In this document: in pieces, positions 44,065 through 52,900 of the stretch
Numbering within the stretch: position 1 is the stretch's first letter
Layout of the letters: the number at the start of each line of letters is the position of its first letter
DNA from: an uncultured Bacteroidales bacterium
GTDB taxonomy: Bacteria; Bacteroidota; Bacteroidia; Bacteroidales; WCHB1-69
Assembly: GCA_946413585.1 (NCBI GenBank)
Contig: CAMKLG010000004.1
Span: 1 to 64,000 of the forward strand
DNA length: 64,000 bases
Direction of reading: 5' to 3'
The notes under the pieces: generated by a model
Told to the model about the DNA's origin: nothing
What the model saw: only the letters and a program-made list of their open reading frames with translations
The model's database searches: none
Position numbers and translations under genes: made by a program

Positions 44065-46314
44065 ATGAAAGCAATCAACATATTAGGTGCACTGATTTGG
44101 CTAATAGGCTTGTGTAACTATGCGCAGGCTCAAGTCACCTTGCCCGACAACATGGTGGAAGCGAACTGCACCACTGACGCAATGCAACAGCCCTGGGATG
44201 CCCAAGTATTGCATTCGACCAGTAACATCCACTGCTATTACGTGCCTTTAGTGGGAGATATTGACGGGGACGGCATCACCGAGATTGTAGCTGGAAAAAC
44301 CGTCACCAATGACCACTACACCACGCAGGTAGGTATTTACCGAGGCACTGATCTACAGCAAATTGGAACTATCAATCTCCCGCAGAGAATATATGCGGGT
44401 TATGGCGGCCCAATGGCATTGGTGCGCTATCCCAACAGCAACGGCGGGATGCAGGGGGCCATAGTTCTCCATTGTTACGACGGCAAATTGCGTTCCTACG
44501 ACATTCACGGTCAACTGTTGGCCACCTCCGACATAAACATGCCATGCGAAGGGGTGATCTCCGTAACAGACTTCAACTACGACGGCTGGCCAGAACTGTA
44601 CATTGGCAACACAATATTTGATGCGGCAACGCTAAAACGGCTGTGTGCCGGTCCTTTAGACGGTAACATGGGGCGTAGTTGGCGATGTTCCATTAATGAA
44701 AACGGACATGCTGCCATGTCGTTCGCTGCAAACGTGTTGGGAGACTCCCATCCCGAACTTATTTGCGGCAACACCATCTATCACGTAAACATCGTCAGTC
44801 GCACCGATGCCAGTCTCAACAGCGTGACGGAAATGAAGACCATTGCCCTCCCAAACCGTGTTCCTCAAGACGGCAATGTAGCCGTTGCGGATTTCAACCT
44901 TGATGGACAACTGGACGTGATGGTCGTCATTGACGGCACCCAATCCGAAATCACAGACTCTGCCTACATCTACGCCTACGACCCCGTATCTGAAAACATC
45001 CTTTTCATTCACAGCCACTATGCCAAAACCATTGGATATCCCATGGTGGGCGACATTGACGGAGACGGTTATTTAGAGTTTATTTACCTTGATTATAAAA
45101 CTCCTGTGAGCAGTTCGCGAATCACGGCAATGAAATATAACCCGCAGATCGGTTTGCAGACCAAGTGGCAGGCCACGCACTCCGACGAGTCGGGACAAAC
45201 CTCCATGACCCTGTTCGACTTCAACCAAGACGGCATCATGGAGATTGTCTATCGTGACCAAGACAAATTGCGCATCATAAACGGCAGTGGCAAAAGCCAT
45301 TTGACCGGAAACGACACGATATCCTTTTACAACTTATATGCCAAAAGTATGTCTGCCGGCACTTGGAAAGAGTATCCCGTGGTGGCGGACATCAACGGTG
45401 ACGGGGCGGCGGAAATCGTGACGTGCGGCAAGGTAAACAGCGGTTTAGGCTGGGTGGGTGGAGAATTATGGGTTATTGGAGGAGTCCACCCCTGGGCACC
45501 CGCGCGTTCCGTGTGGAACCAGTACCTGTACAACGTCACCAATGTCAACAAAGATCTAACCATTCCCACCCCACTCTTCGACAACGCCACCGTTTTCACC
45601 GACCCGCAAGGCGTTGTGAGAAGACCCTTCAACAACTTCCTCCAGCAGGCCACCACGCTCGACCAATATGGGCGGCCGTTCATGCCGCTGGCCAATTTGT
45701 CAGTAACTCAGAACCCTATAATCACCTACAACGACGACAATATCCAAGTTGTGATGACCGTTTGCAACACGGGAGAGTTGGTGTTCGGAGGACCCATGTT
45801 CGTGTCCATCTACACCTCATCCGGCGACTTGATACAAACTGAAGAAGTGGTTCAGGGTCTGCAGCCCGGAGAATGCACCAACATCACCTTGAGCATCAGC
45901 ACTTCCCTATTAGCTACCTTCGAGAACCCTTACCCCTTGCAGGTCACAGTTAACGACAACGGGGATGGTGCAGCGCAATACGGCGGTTTGCAAGCCGAGT
46001 GCGACACCACCGACAATTCCATCCATTTCGACGGTCGGCCCTGCCAAGTTATTGTTCCCAACGTGATTACCCCCAACGGAGATGGCTTCAACGATACCTT
46101 TGTGCCGCAACTGGAGGGCGATTTCATCAGCTTGGAGATGGAAATCTATAACCGTTGGGGCAGGCTGGTTTACACACAAGCGGACACCCAGGAACTTTCA
46201 TGGGACGCGGAAGGCCAATCAGACGGGGTCTATTACTGCGCCATTGAGTTCCGTTGCGTGGTGAACAGCGATAAGAAGCAAGGAATTCATACGAGTGTGA
46301 CGGTGGTGCGGTGA
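44065..46314 (+). CDS. FG-GAP-type surface protein with T9SS type B sorting domain, paralog D
   Basis: A 749-residue secreted protein with a signal peptide (residues 1-22, ending NYAQAQ). The N-terminal propeller is type 2, close to paralog C throughout (TTDAMQQPWDAQVL, YYVPLVGDIDGDGITEIVAG, TDFNYDGWPELYI). The junction HPWAPARSVWNQYLYN differs from the others by one residue. The C-terminal module is type 2 as in paralog B (CNTGELVFGGPMFVSIYTSSG, VPNVITPNGDGFNDTF, end HTSVTVVR). The gene starts 12 bp after C and is followed 98 bp later by pseB. Confidence 0.9.
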   Translation: MKAINILGALIWLIGLCNYAQAQVTLPDNMVEANCTTDAMQQPWDAQVLHSTSNIHCYYVPLVGDIDGDGITEIVAGKTVTNDHYTTQVGIYRGTDLQQIGTINLPQRIYAGYGGPMALVRYPNSNGGMQGAIVLHCYDGKLRSYDIHGQLLATSDINMPCEGVISVTDFNYDGWPELYIGNTIFDAATLKRLCAGPLDGNMGRSWRCSINENGHAAMSFAANVLGDSHPELICGNTIYHVNIVSRTDASLNSVTEMKTIALPNRVPQDGNVAVADFNLDGQLDVMVVIDGTQSEITDSAYIYAYDPVSENILFIHSHYAKTIGYPMVGDIDGDGYLEFIYLDYKTPVSSSRITAMKYNPQIGLQTKWQATHSDESGQTSMTLFDFNQDGIMEIVYRDQDKLRIINGSGKSHLTGNDTISFYNLYAKSMSAGTWKEYPVVADINGDGAAEIVTCGKVNSGLGWVGGELWVIGGVHPWAPARSVWNQYLYNVTNVNKDLTIPTPLFDNATVFTDPQGVVRRPFNNFLQQATTLDQYGRPFMPLANLSVTQNPIITYNDDNIQVVMTVCNTGELVFGGPMFVSIYTSSGDLIQTEEVVQGLQPGECTNITLSISTSLLATFENPYPLQVTVNDNGDGAAQYGGLQAECDTTDNSIHFDGRPCQVIVPNVITPNGDGFNDTFVPQLEGDFISLEMEIYNRWGRLVYTQADTQELSWDAEGQSDGVYYCAIEFRCVVNSDKKQGIHTSVTVVR

Positions 46315-46363
46315 AAGAAATGTTTTTTGTCATTTTATGGTTATATTTAAATGACAAATTTTG

Positions 46364-46371
46364 TATTTTTG
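46364..46371 (+). promoter_or_regulatory. -7 box of the pseudaminic-acid operon
   Basis: TATTTTTG followed by CAGG in an AT-rich stretch, 41 bases before the pseB ATG. It shows that the pse genes form their own unit rather than reading on from paralog D. Confidence 0.7.
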
Positions 46372-46412
46372 CAGGTTCGATTAATATTGGATTGATTTTT
46401 AGTTTTGAAACT

Positions 46413-47435
46413 ATGTTGAATAACAAGACTGTACTAATCACCGGAGGTACCGGTTCTTTCGGCAAGAAATTTGTCGAAGTGATTTTGAGAGATTATCCAA
46501 ATGTCAAAAAAATCATCATATACTCGCGTGATGAGCTTAAGCAGTATGAATTAAAGCTCAAATATCCTGAACGACAGTATCCAATGATGCGCTATTTCAT
46601 TGGTGATGTTCGGGATCTGGAGCGTTTAACTCGTGCTTGCGAAGGCGTGGATGTGATTATTCATGCAGCTGCTATCAAACAAGTGGACACTGCAGAATAT
46701 AATCCTGAAGAATGCATTAAAACCAATGTGAATGGTGCCCAAAATGTCATTAAAGCTGCTTTGGCTTGTGGCGTGCACGACGTGGTTGCACTCTCCACTG
46801 ATAAAGCATGCGCACCCATCAATCTTTATGGTGCCACAAAATTGACCTCTGACAAATTGTTCACTGCCGCCAATAACATTAAAGGTTCCAAAGACATCCA
46901 CTTCTCTGTAGTGCGTTATGGAAATGTCATGGGCTCACGTGGTTCTGTCATCCCATTTTTTATCAAAAAGAGAGATGAGGGAGCCAAAGAGCTACCTATC
47001 ACCGATATGCGCATGACTCGTTTCAATATTTCATTGGAAGCCGGAGTTGCCATGGTGATGTATGCAATCGGTCATCATCTTGGAGGAGAAATTTTCATCC
47101 CTAAAATTCCTTCCTACAAGATTTGTGATGTAGCGACTGCCATTGCCCCTAATCTCAAACAAGTCGAAGTCGGAATTCGTCCTGGGGAGAAACTTCACGA
47201 AGAAATGATCACTGTAACGGATGCACTTGATACTGTTGACTTAGGCAAATATTACGTAATCCTCCCTTCCGTATCCTACATGTATTCTAGAGATGACTTT
47301 ATCAAACATCACAATGCGGTTCCAGTTCCTGATGGCTTCCATTACAGCTCTGACAATAATACTGAATGGGAAACAGTGGAATCTATGCGCGAAAAAATCA
47401 AAAAATACGTTGATCCAAATTTTGAAGTAAAATGA
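46413..47435 (+). CDS. pseB: UDP-N-acetylglucosamine 4,6-dehydratase (inverting) PseB
   Basis: The first enzyme of CMP-pseudaminic acid synthesis: it dehydrates and epimerises UDP-GlcNAc. The protein of about 340 residues starts at the ATG at 46413 (MLNNKTVLITGGTGSFGKK), because the longer frame runs through the promoter. The Rossmann GGTGSFG lies at residues 10-16. The catalytic site is present: SDR-type TDKACAPINLYGATKL, with the Tyr-x3-Lys pair. Lines such as HAAAIKQVDTAEYNPEE match PseB/FlaA1 proteins. The stop overlaps the pseC start (ATGA). Confidence 0.95.
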   Translation: MLNNKTVLITGGTGSFGKKFVEVILRDYPNVKKIIIYSRDELKQYELKLKYPERQYPMMRYFIGDVRDLERLTRACEGVDVIIHAAAIKQVDTAEYNPEECIKTNVNGAQNVIKAALACGVHDVVALSTDKACAPINLYGATKLTSDKLFTAANNIKGSKDIHFSVVRYGNVMGSRGSVIPFFIKKRDEGAKELPITDMRMTRFNISLEAGVAMVMYAIGHHLGGEIFIPKIPSYKICDVATAIAPNLKQVEVGIRPGEKLHEEMITVTDALDTVDLGKYYVILPSVSYMYSRDDFIKHHNAVPVPDGFHYSSDNNTEWETVESMREKIKKYVDPNFEVK

Positions 47436-48598
47436 TTACGAAAACCATTCCTTATGGCCACCAATATGTCAGTGATGAAGATATAAAGGCCGTGATGTCA
47501 GTTTTGACATCTGATTATATGACACAAGGTCCTATCGTCGGCGAGTTCGAAAAGGATTTCTGCAATTATCTAGGTTGCAAATATGCCCGTATGGTTAGCA
47601 ACGGCACGGCGGCTCTGCATATATGCGCCCAAGCTTTGAACATAAAACCAGGTGACAAAGTCATCACCACCCCTATCACATTTGTGGCTTCTGCCAACGG
47701 TTTCCGCTATGAAGGCGCAGAAATTGTCTTCTGTGATATTGATCCTAAAACCTTTTTGATGGATTTGGATAAATTGGAAGATATTCTCAAAGCTTCTCCA
47801 AAAGGGACTTACAAAGCGGTAGTGCCTGTAGATTTTGCTGGCTATCCTATTGATGAAGAACGGCTTAGAGCATTAGCTGATGAATACGGCTTCTATCTTG
47901 TCGTTGATGCTTGTCATGCCCCGGGAGCTAAATTTTCTGATAGCAAAGGCGAGATGCAATTAGTGGGCAACGGGAAGTTTGCAGATTTGACCGTGTATTC
48001 TTTTCACCCTGTCAAGCATATCGCCGCTGGTGAGGGTGGTGCAATCACAACCAACAACAAGGAACTATTTGATAAAGTAGCTCTATTTACTTCGCACGGC
48101 ATCACAAAAAATCCCGACCTCATGACAAAATGTGATGGAGGATGGTACTACGAAATGCTTGAATTAGGTCATAATTATCGTATTACCGAAATGCAAGCTG
48201 CTTTAGCAAAATCACAATTAAAACGTCTGGACTGGAGTTTGCAACGTCGCAATGAAATAGCTTGCAAGTATGACGAAGCTTTTGCCAACATGCCAGAAGT
48301 GCGCACACCATATCGCGCTAACGATATCTTCCACGCCTTCCACCTTTATATGATTCAAGTGGATGACAGAAAAGGACTCTACGACTTTATGCATGACAAC
48401 TTGGTACACGTACAGGTACTCTATATTCCCGCCCACACCATGCCTTATTATCGTCAATTTGGTTGGAAAGAAGGTGACATGCCGATGGCCGAGAATTATT
48501 ATGCCCACTGTTTGGCTCTTCCCATGTTCCCGAGTCTTACCGACGAAGAGCAGAATTGGGTCATCACCAAAGTGAAAGAATTCATGGCTCGCAAATAA
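47432..48598 (+). CDS. pseC: UDP-4-keto-sugar aminotransferase PseC
   Basis: A PLP-dependent aminotransferase of the DegT/DnrJ/EryC1 family that adds the 4-amino group in the second step of the pathway. The 388 residues are standard. Visible are GTAALHICAQAL (substrate/PLP region), DACHAPGA (PLP ring aspartate), the lysine segment SFHPVKHIAAGEGGAI with the Schiff-base Lys near residue 193, and NYRITEMQAAL. The start overlaps the pseB stop by four bases, so translation is probably coupled. Confidence 0.95.
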   Translation: MITKTIPYGHQYVSDEDIKAVMSVLTSDYMTQGPIVGEFEKDFCNYLGCKYARMVSNGTAALHICAQALNIKPGDKVITTPITFVASANGFRYEGAEIVFCDIDPKTFLMDLDKLEDILKASPKGTYKAVVPVDFAGYPIDEERLRALADEYGFYLVVDACHAPGAKFSDSKGEMQLVGNGKFADLTVYSFHPVKHIAAGEGGAITTNNKELFDKVALFTSHGITKNPDLMTKCDGGWYYEMLELGHNYRITEMQAALAKSQLKRLDWSLQRRNEIACKYDEAFANMPEVRTPYRANDIFHAFHLYMIQVDDRKGLYDFMHDNLVHVQVLYIPAHTMPYYRQFGWKEGDMPMAENYYAHCLALPMFPSLTDEEQNWVITKVKEFMARK

Positions 48599-48604
48599 CT
48601 TGAG

Positions 48605-49282
48605 ATGAAGAATCTGTGCATTATTCCAGCCCGAGGCGGGAGTAAACGCATCCCGCGCAAAAATGTCAAGCCATTTCTTGGAAAACCCATGTTGGCCTAT
48701 TCCATTGAAACAGCACAACAAGCTGGCCTTTTTGATGAGATTATGGTTTCTACGGATGATGCAGAAATTGCTAACGTTGCAAAGCAATATGGCGCAAACG
48801 TTCCTTTTATGCGCTCTGCCGAGACATCCAGTGATTACGCTACCACCGCTGATGTCCTGAAAGAAGTGATTGCCAAGTACCAAGAATTGGGCTTAGCGTT
48901 TGATAACTTTTGCTGTTTCTATGCTACTGCACCTTTAGTCCAAAGCAAAGATGTAGTTTCTGCTTTTGAACGGTTACAAAAATCTGATTTTACCTGTGTG
49001 TATCCCGTAGTTCTGTTCTCATATCCTATCTGGCGTTGCCTTGACCTTGCTGAAGATGGCACGATGACACGTCATTGGCCTGAGTTTGAGAACAGCCGTA
49101 GCCAAGATTTGCCCAAAGAATATCACGATACGGGTACATTCTATTGGTATAAGACTAGAGAATGGTTAACTGGCAATATCAAAGTTGGTGGTATTGAGGT
49201 CAGCGAAACAACCATTCAGGATATTGACACCGAAACCGATTGGACATTGGCGGAGATGAAGTATACATTATTGCACCAATGA
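48605..49282 (+). CDS. pseF: Pseudaminic acid cytidylyltransferase PseF
   Basis: Activates pseudaminic acid with CTP as the last step of nucleotide-sugar synthesis. The 225-residue protein opens with the CMP-sugar synthetase signature IIPARGGSKRIPRKNVK (residues 5-21) and contains STDDAEIANVAKQYGA and FCCFYATAPLV, and ends with a DTETDWTLAEMKY segment typical of the family. It follows pseC after 6 bp. Its stop overlaps the start of the next gene (ATGA). Confidence 0.95.
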   Translation: MKNLCIIPARGGSKRIPRKNVKPFLGKPMLAYSIETAQQAGLFDEIMVSTDDAEIANVAKQYGANVPFMRSAETSSDYATTADVLKEVIAKYQELGLAFDNFCCFYATAPLVQSKDVVSAFERLQKSDFTCVYPVVLFSYPIWRCLDLAEDGTMTRHWPEFENSRSQDLPKEYHDTGTFYWYKTREWLTGNIKVGGIEVSETTIQDIDTETDWTLAEMKYTLLHQ

Positions 49283-50559
49283 CACAATATACCATAGAGC
49301 AATTGACACCCCATACTGAAGGCCAGACCTTTGACCGCAAAAGCATCCGCATTGCGCCGAAGGATTTGGCTGTCATCATGGTCGCATTTGCCAATGCGGA
49401 TGGGAAGACGGATCATATCTTATTGATGCATGTGGCTCAAAGTCAAAAAGTACATGCTAATCAGAAAGATGAAGTGTATTATCGCGTGGGCGACAAATCC
49501 AAAAAATTGACCTTTGACGAACGATTGCAGCTTTTGTACAACAAAGGAGAGGTGGTTTATGAAAGCAAGCCTGCATTTGGAGCTTCATTAAAAGATGTTG
49601 ACCTGCAACTAGTAAAGCAATATACGGATTTGATAGGTTATTCCAAATCTCCAATGGAATATTTGGAGGAAAACCACCAAATGATTGTGAAGAACGGCGA
49701 GGATTACAAAGTTAGCAATGCAGCCGTATTGCTTTTTGGCAAGAAACCGCAGAATTTCTTTCCACGAGCACAAGTGCGATTTATAAAATATGAAGGGACA
49801 GAAGCTTTGACTGGAGCACAGATGAATGTGATGAAAGATGTGATTTTTGATGGCACCATTTTGGATATGGTAAAGAAAAGCATTAATTTCGTAAGCACCC
49901 AAATTCGTGAACACACCTATTTAGGTCCAGACGCCCGGTTTGTGACAAAAGCTGAATATCCCGAATTTGTGTGGAAAGAATTGATTATTAACGCCATTAC
50001 TCATCGGGATTATAGCATTTTAGGCACTGACATTCAAATCAAAATGTTCGATGACCGAATCACAGTGGAAAGCCCCGGAAATCTGCCTGGTCTGGTTCGA
50101 CTGGATAATATGCGGCACATGCATTTCTCACGGAATCCACAAATAGCAGAATTTTTGAAAGCACATAAGTTCGTTCGTGAATTTGGTGAAGGTGTGGATC
50201 GAATGTATCGGGAATTAGCGGAAGCGGGCAATCCTGAGCCAAAATACGAAAAGATTGGTTTTATGGTGATGGGAACAGCTTATTCGAGTTTTCATGCTGT
50301 GGAAAATGTTACAGAAAAGGACAAGAAAAATGATAATGTCACAGATAATGTCACAGAAAACAGATTGTTATTAATCCTTGAGGAGATGAAAAAAAACACA
50401 TCTATAACAACCACTGATTTAGCCCAAATCTTTCATGTGACACGAAGAACCATACACAGGGACATAGATTTACTCAAACAAAAAGGCCGCCTAACCCGCA
50501 TCGGCCCTGACAAAGGCGGACATTGGCAGGTGAACGAAAATATAGAAACACATGAGTAA
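49279..50559 (+). CDS. AlbA_2 (Schlafen-type) domain ATP-binding putative regulator inside the pse operon
   Basis: About 426 residues, starting at the ATG that overlaps the pseF stop. The N-terminal AlbA_2 domain (from EGQTFDRKSIRIAPKDLAVIMVAF) resembles nucleic-acid-binding regions of Schlafen-like proteins. A middle HATPase_c_4 domain contains LIINAITHRDYS and VESPGNLPG. The C-terminal helix-turn-helix reads TDLAQIFHVTRRTIHRDIDLL. Such proteins are usually regulators or parts of accessory elements. Its coupling to pseF inside a sugar operon is unexpected. The function is unknown; a role as regulator of the operon is a guess. Confidence 0.88.
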   Translation: MTQYTIEQLTPHTEGQTFDRKSIRIAPKDLAVIMVAFANADGKTDHILLMHVAQSQKVHANQKDEVYYRVGDKSKKLTFDERLQLLYNKGEVVYESKPAFGASLKDVDLQLVKQYTDLIGYSKSPMEYLEENHQMIVKNGEDYKVSNAAVLLFGKKPQNFFPRAQVRFIKYEGTEALTGAQMNVMKDVIFDGTILDMVKKSINFVSTQIREHTYLGPDARFVTKAEYPEFVWKELIINAITHRDYSILGTDIQIKMFDDRITVESPGNLPGLVRLDNMRHMHFSRNPQIAEFLKAHKFVREFGEGVDRMYRELAEAGNPEPKYEKIGFMVMGTAYSSFHAVENVTEKDKKNDNVTDNVTENRLLLILEEMKKNTSITTTDLAQIFHVTRRTIHRDIDLLKQKGRLTRIGPDKGGHWQVNENIETHE

Positions 50560-50599
50560 GCGCAAAAACCTATCCCATTCCCAAAAATAAGATTACGTT

Positions 50600-51610
50600 A
50601 TGCCAACTTATAAATGTCTTCAAAATCAACAAATCTCACTCGGTGACTATAACTTAGTCCCGCTACGCTATGAGGACAGGTTCCTTATTATGAAGTGGCG
50701 CAATGAGCAAATCTATCATTTGCGTCAAGCTCGTCCACTAACGGAAGAAGACCAGCAACGGTATTTTGACAATGTTGTTTCCAAACTGTATGACAACCCT
50801 AAACCAGATCAGATACTCTTTTCATATCTTGAGAATGACATTTGCATCGGTTATGGCGGCCTAGTACATATTAATTGGATAGACCATAATGCGGAAATCT
50901 CCTTCATAATGGACACAAGTCTTGAGGCAGAGCATTTTGCAGAACATTGGAACAACTATCTGACCATGTTGAAGTCCGTGGCTTTTGATGATTTGTCACT
51001 TCACAAAATTTATACATACGCCTTTGACTTGCGCCCTCATCTTTATACAATGCTTGAAGCAAATGGGTTTGTGCGTGAAGCAACATTGAAAGACCATTGC
51101 TATTTCGAAGGCCAGTACAAAGACGTTATTTTACACTCTTTCATCAACCATCAGTATGAAATTGTCAATTATGTTGATTGCACCAAAGAGCAACATTTAG
51201 AGATTCTCAATTTGAGAAACCATGATGATGTTCGTATATGGATGGTGAATCCAGAAGTGATTTCTGAAGAAAACCATTTCCAGTTTGTAGAGCGCTTAAA
51301 GGGAAATCCTGACAGACTTTACCTTGCTATTTATAGAGATGGTTTACTGGTGGGAACATATAATCTAACCAAAGAAGAAGAGGGTGTATGGGAACGTGGA
51401 ATTATCGCCAACCCCAACACAAAAATTAAAGGTGAGACTGCAAAATGGGAAAGAAAAATTTTGGCTGATTTACCCCAAAAGGGTATCAAAGCGGTTACAG
51501 CAAAGGTAAAACAAGATAATCCTAGGTCTATCAAATATCACGAAAAACTTGGTTACCAAGAACAATCACACGATAACGAATATATCTATTATATCCTGCA
51601 ACTACAATGA
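50600..51610 (+). CDS. Tandem GNAT acetyltransferase, candidate PseH
   Basis: A 336-residue protein with two GNAT domains. The first (1-175) includes IGYGGLVHINW and ends DVILHSF. The second (180-336) has the pattern LRNHDDVRIWMVNPEVISEENHF, close to the PseH acetyltransferase (UDP-4-amino-sugar N-acetylation), then GTYNLTKEEEGVWERGIIANP and NPRSIKYHEKLGYQ. It probably performs the acetylation step between PseC and PseI. The pathway also needs a UDP-sugar hydrolase (PseG), for which I find no candidate here. The stop overlaps the pseI start (ATGA). Confidence 0.85.
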   Translation: MPTYKCLQNQQISLGDYNLVPLRYEDRFLIMKWRNEQIYHLRQARPLTEEDQQRYFDNVVSKLYDNPKPDQILFSYLENDICIGYGGLVHINWIDHNAEISFIMDTSLEAEHFAEHWNNYLTMLKSVAFDDLSLHKIYTYAFDLRPHLYTMLEANGFVREATLKDHCYFEGQYKDVILHSFINHQYEIVNYVDCTKEQHLEILNLRNHDDVRIWMVNPEVISEENHFQFVERLKGNPDRLYLAIYRDGLLVGTYNLTKEEEGVWERGIIANPNTKIKGETAKWERKILADLPQKGIKAVTAKVKQDNPRSIKYHEKLGYQEQSHDNEYIYYILQLQ

Positions 51611-52614
51611 ATAAGACATTTATTATTGCTGAACTTTCAGCAAATCATAATGGCAGCAAACAAATTGCCCTTGACTCCATCAGAGCTGCCAAGCAGGCTG
51701 GTGCTGATGCTATTAAAATTCAAACCTATACGGCTGATACACTAACTCTTAACTGCAACAAGCCCGATTTCAAAGTTGGAAAAGGACTTTGGGAGGGCGA
51801 AACGTTCTATTCTCTATATCAAAAGGCATATACTCCGTGGGAGTGGCATGATGAAATCTTCAAAGTCGCTCACCAAGAAGGTCTTATCTGCTTCTCCACC
51901 CCGTTTGACAAAACAGCAGTGGATTTGCTGGAAAGTTTGAATAATCCCATATACAAAATTGCCTCGTTTGAAATCACGGACATCCCACTAATCAAGTATA
52001 TTGCATCCAAACACAAACCCATCATTCTCTCCACTGGTATTGCTATGGAAGAAGACATTCAGCTTGCTTTGGACACTATCCGTGGTGAAGGATGTTCTGA
52101 TATCACGCTTTTGAAATGTACCTCAGCTTATCCAGCTCCCATTGAAGATGCCAATTTGTTGACTATTCCTGATATGAAGCAACGCTTTGGGGTGAAGGCA
52201 GGCCTTTCCGACCATACAGAAGGAAGTGTGGTACCAATGGCTGCTGTGGCATTAGGTGCGGAAGTGGTGGAAAAGCATTTCATTATTGATCGTAGCATCG
52301 GTGGACCCGATTCAGCTTTCAGCATGGAAGCTAACGAATTCCGGCAGATGGTTGAGAATATTCGCCAAGTAGAGAAATCCCTTGGACGCGTAAATTATCC
52401 AAATGACCCTGCTTCCATTAAAGGTCGTGAATATTCTCGTTCCCTTTATGTGGCACGACCAATGAAGAAAGGAGATGCTATAACAGAAGATAACGTTCGT
52501 TCCGTTCGCCCTGGCTTTGGACTGCATCCAAAGTATCTGTTTGAACTTATAGGTCGCAAAGTGAATTGCGATTTGGAAGTGGGAGACAGGATGAGCTGGC
52601 ATGTAGTTGAATAG
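51607..52614 (+). CDS. pseI: Pseudaminic acid synthase PseI
   Basis: Condenses the 2,4-diacetamido sugar with phosphoenolpyruvate to give pseudaminic acid. The 335-residue protein has the NeuB-type TIM barrel (FIIAELSANHNGSKQIA, AIKIQTYTADT, FSTPFDKTAVDLLE, GLSDHTEGSVVPMAAVALGA) and the C-terminal SAF domain (RSLYVARPMKKGDAITEDNV to CDLEVGDRMSW). AELSANHNG is more typical of PseI than of the sialic acid synthase. It closes the pse operon, overlapping its predecessor. Confidence 0.95.
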   Translation: MNKTFIIAELSANHNGSKQIALDSIRAAKQAGADAIKIQTYTADTLTLNCNKPDFKVGKGLWEGETFYSLYQKAYTPWEWHDEIFKVAHQEGLICFSTPFDKTAVDLLESLNNPIYKIASFEITDIPLIKYIASKHKPIILSTGIAMEEDIQLALDTIRGEGCSDITLLKCTSAYPAPIEDANLLTIPDMKQRFGVKAGLSDHTEGSVVPMAAVALGAEVVEKHFIIDRSIGGPDSAFSMEANEFRQMVENIRQVEKSLGRVNYPNDPASIKGREYSRSLYVARPMKKGDAITEDNVRSVRPGFGLHPKYLFELIGRKVNCDLEVGDRMSWHVVE

Positions 52615-52627
52615 TGTTTTTCAGTGT

Positions 52628-52900
52628 CTATGGAAAATGACATATCGTTGCTTCGCATAGTGGGATGGTCCGGAATACCCTCGTCCGCTCCTGAGTACGT
52701 ACGCCAGCTTGCCTCTGTATCGTTAACAAAACGAAGTGGAGAAGTTGTCTTTCGAGAGTTTGTAGAGCATATTCTATCCCCATTGATTGTGCAAAATAGT
52801 TCATAAAGTTACGCATGGCATTCAGTAAAAAAGCCCTATCATAAAGATTGTCTTGTTTGATTGTAATAAGTAAATTGTTGTAAAGTACAAAAAATGTCAT
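52628..52900 (-). CDS. Unidentified small open frame
   Basis: A 90-residue minus-strand frame fills most of the 279-bp gap after pseI, starting at the same place as the gene on the other strand. It has a helix-like stretch (RAFLLNAMRNFMNYFAQSMG) that could be a real protein, but I see no promoter or family match. It may be a chance frame or the remnant of a larger gene. Confidence 0.2.
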   Translation of the reverse strand: MTFFVLYNNLLITIKQDNLYDRAFLLNAMRNFMNYFAQSMGIEYALQTLERQLLHFVLLTIQRQAGVRTQERTRVFRTIPLCEATICHFP

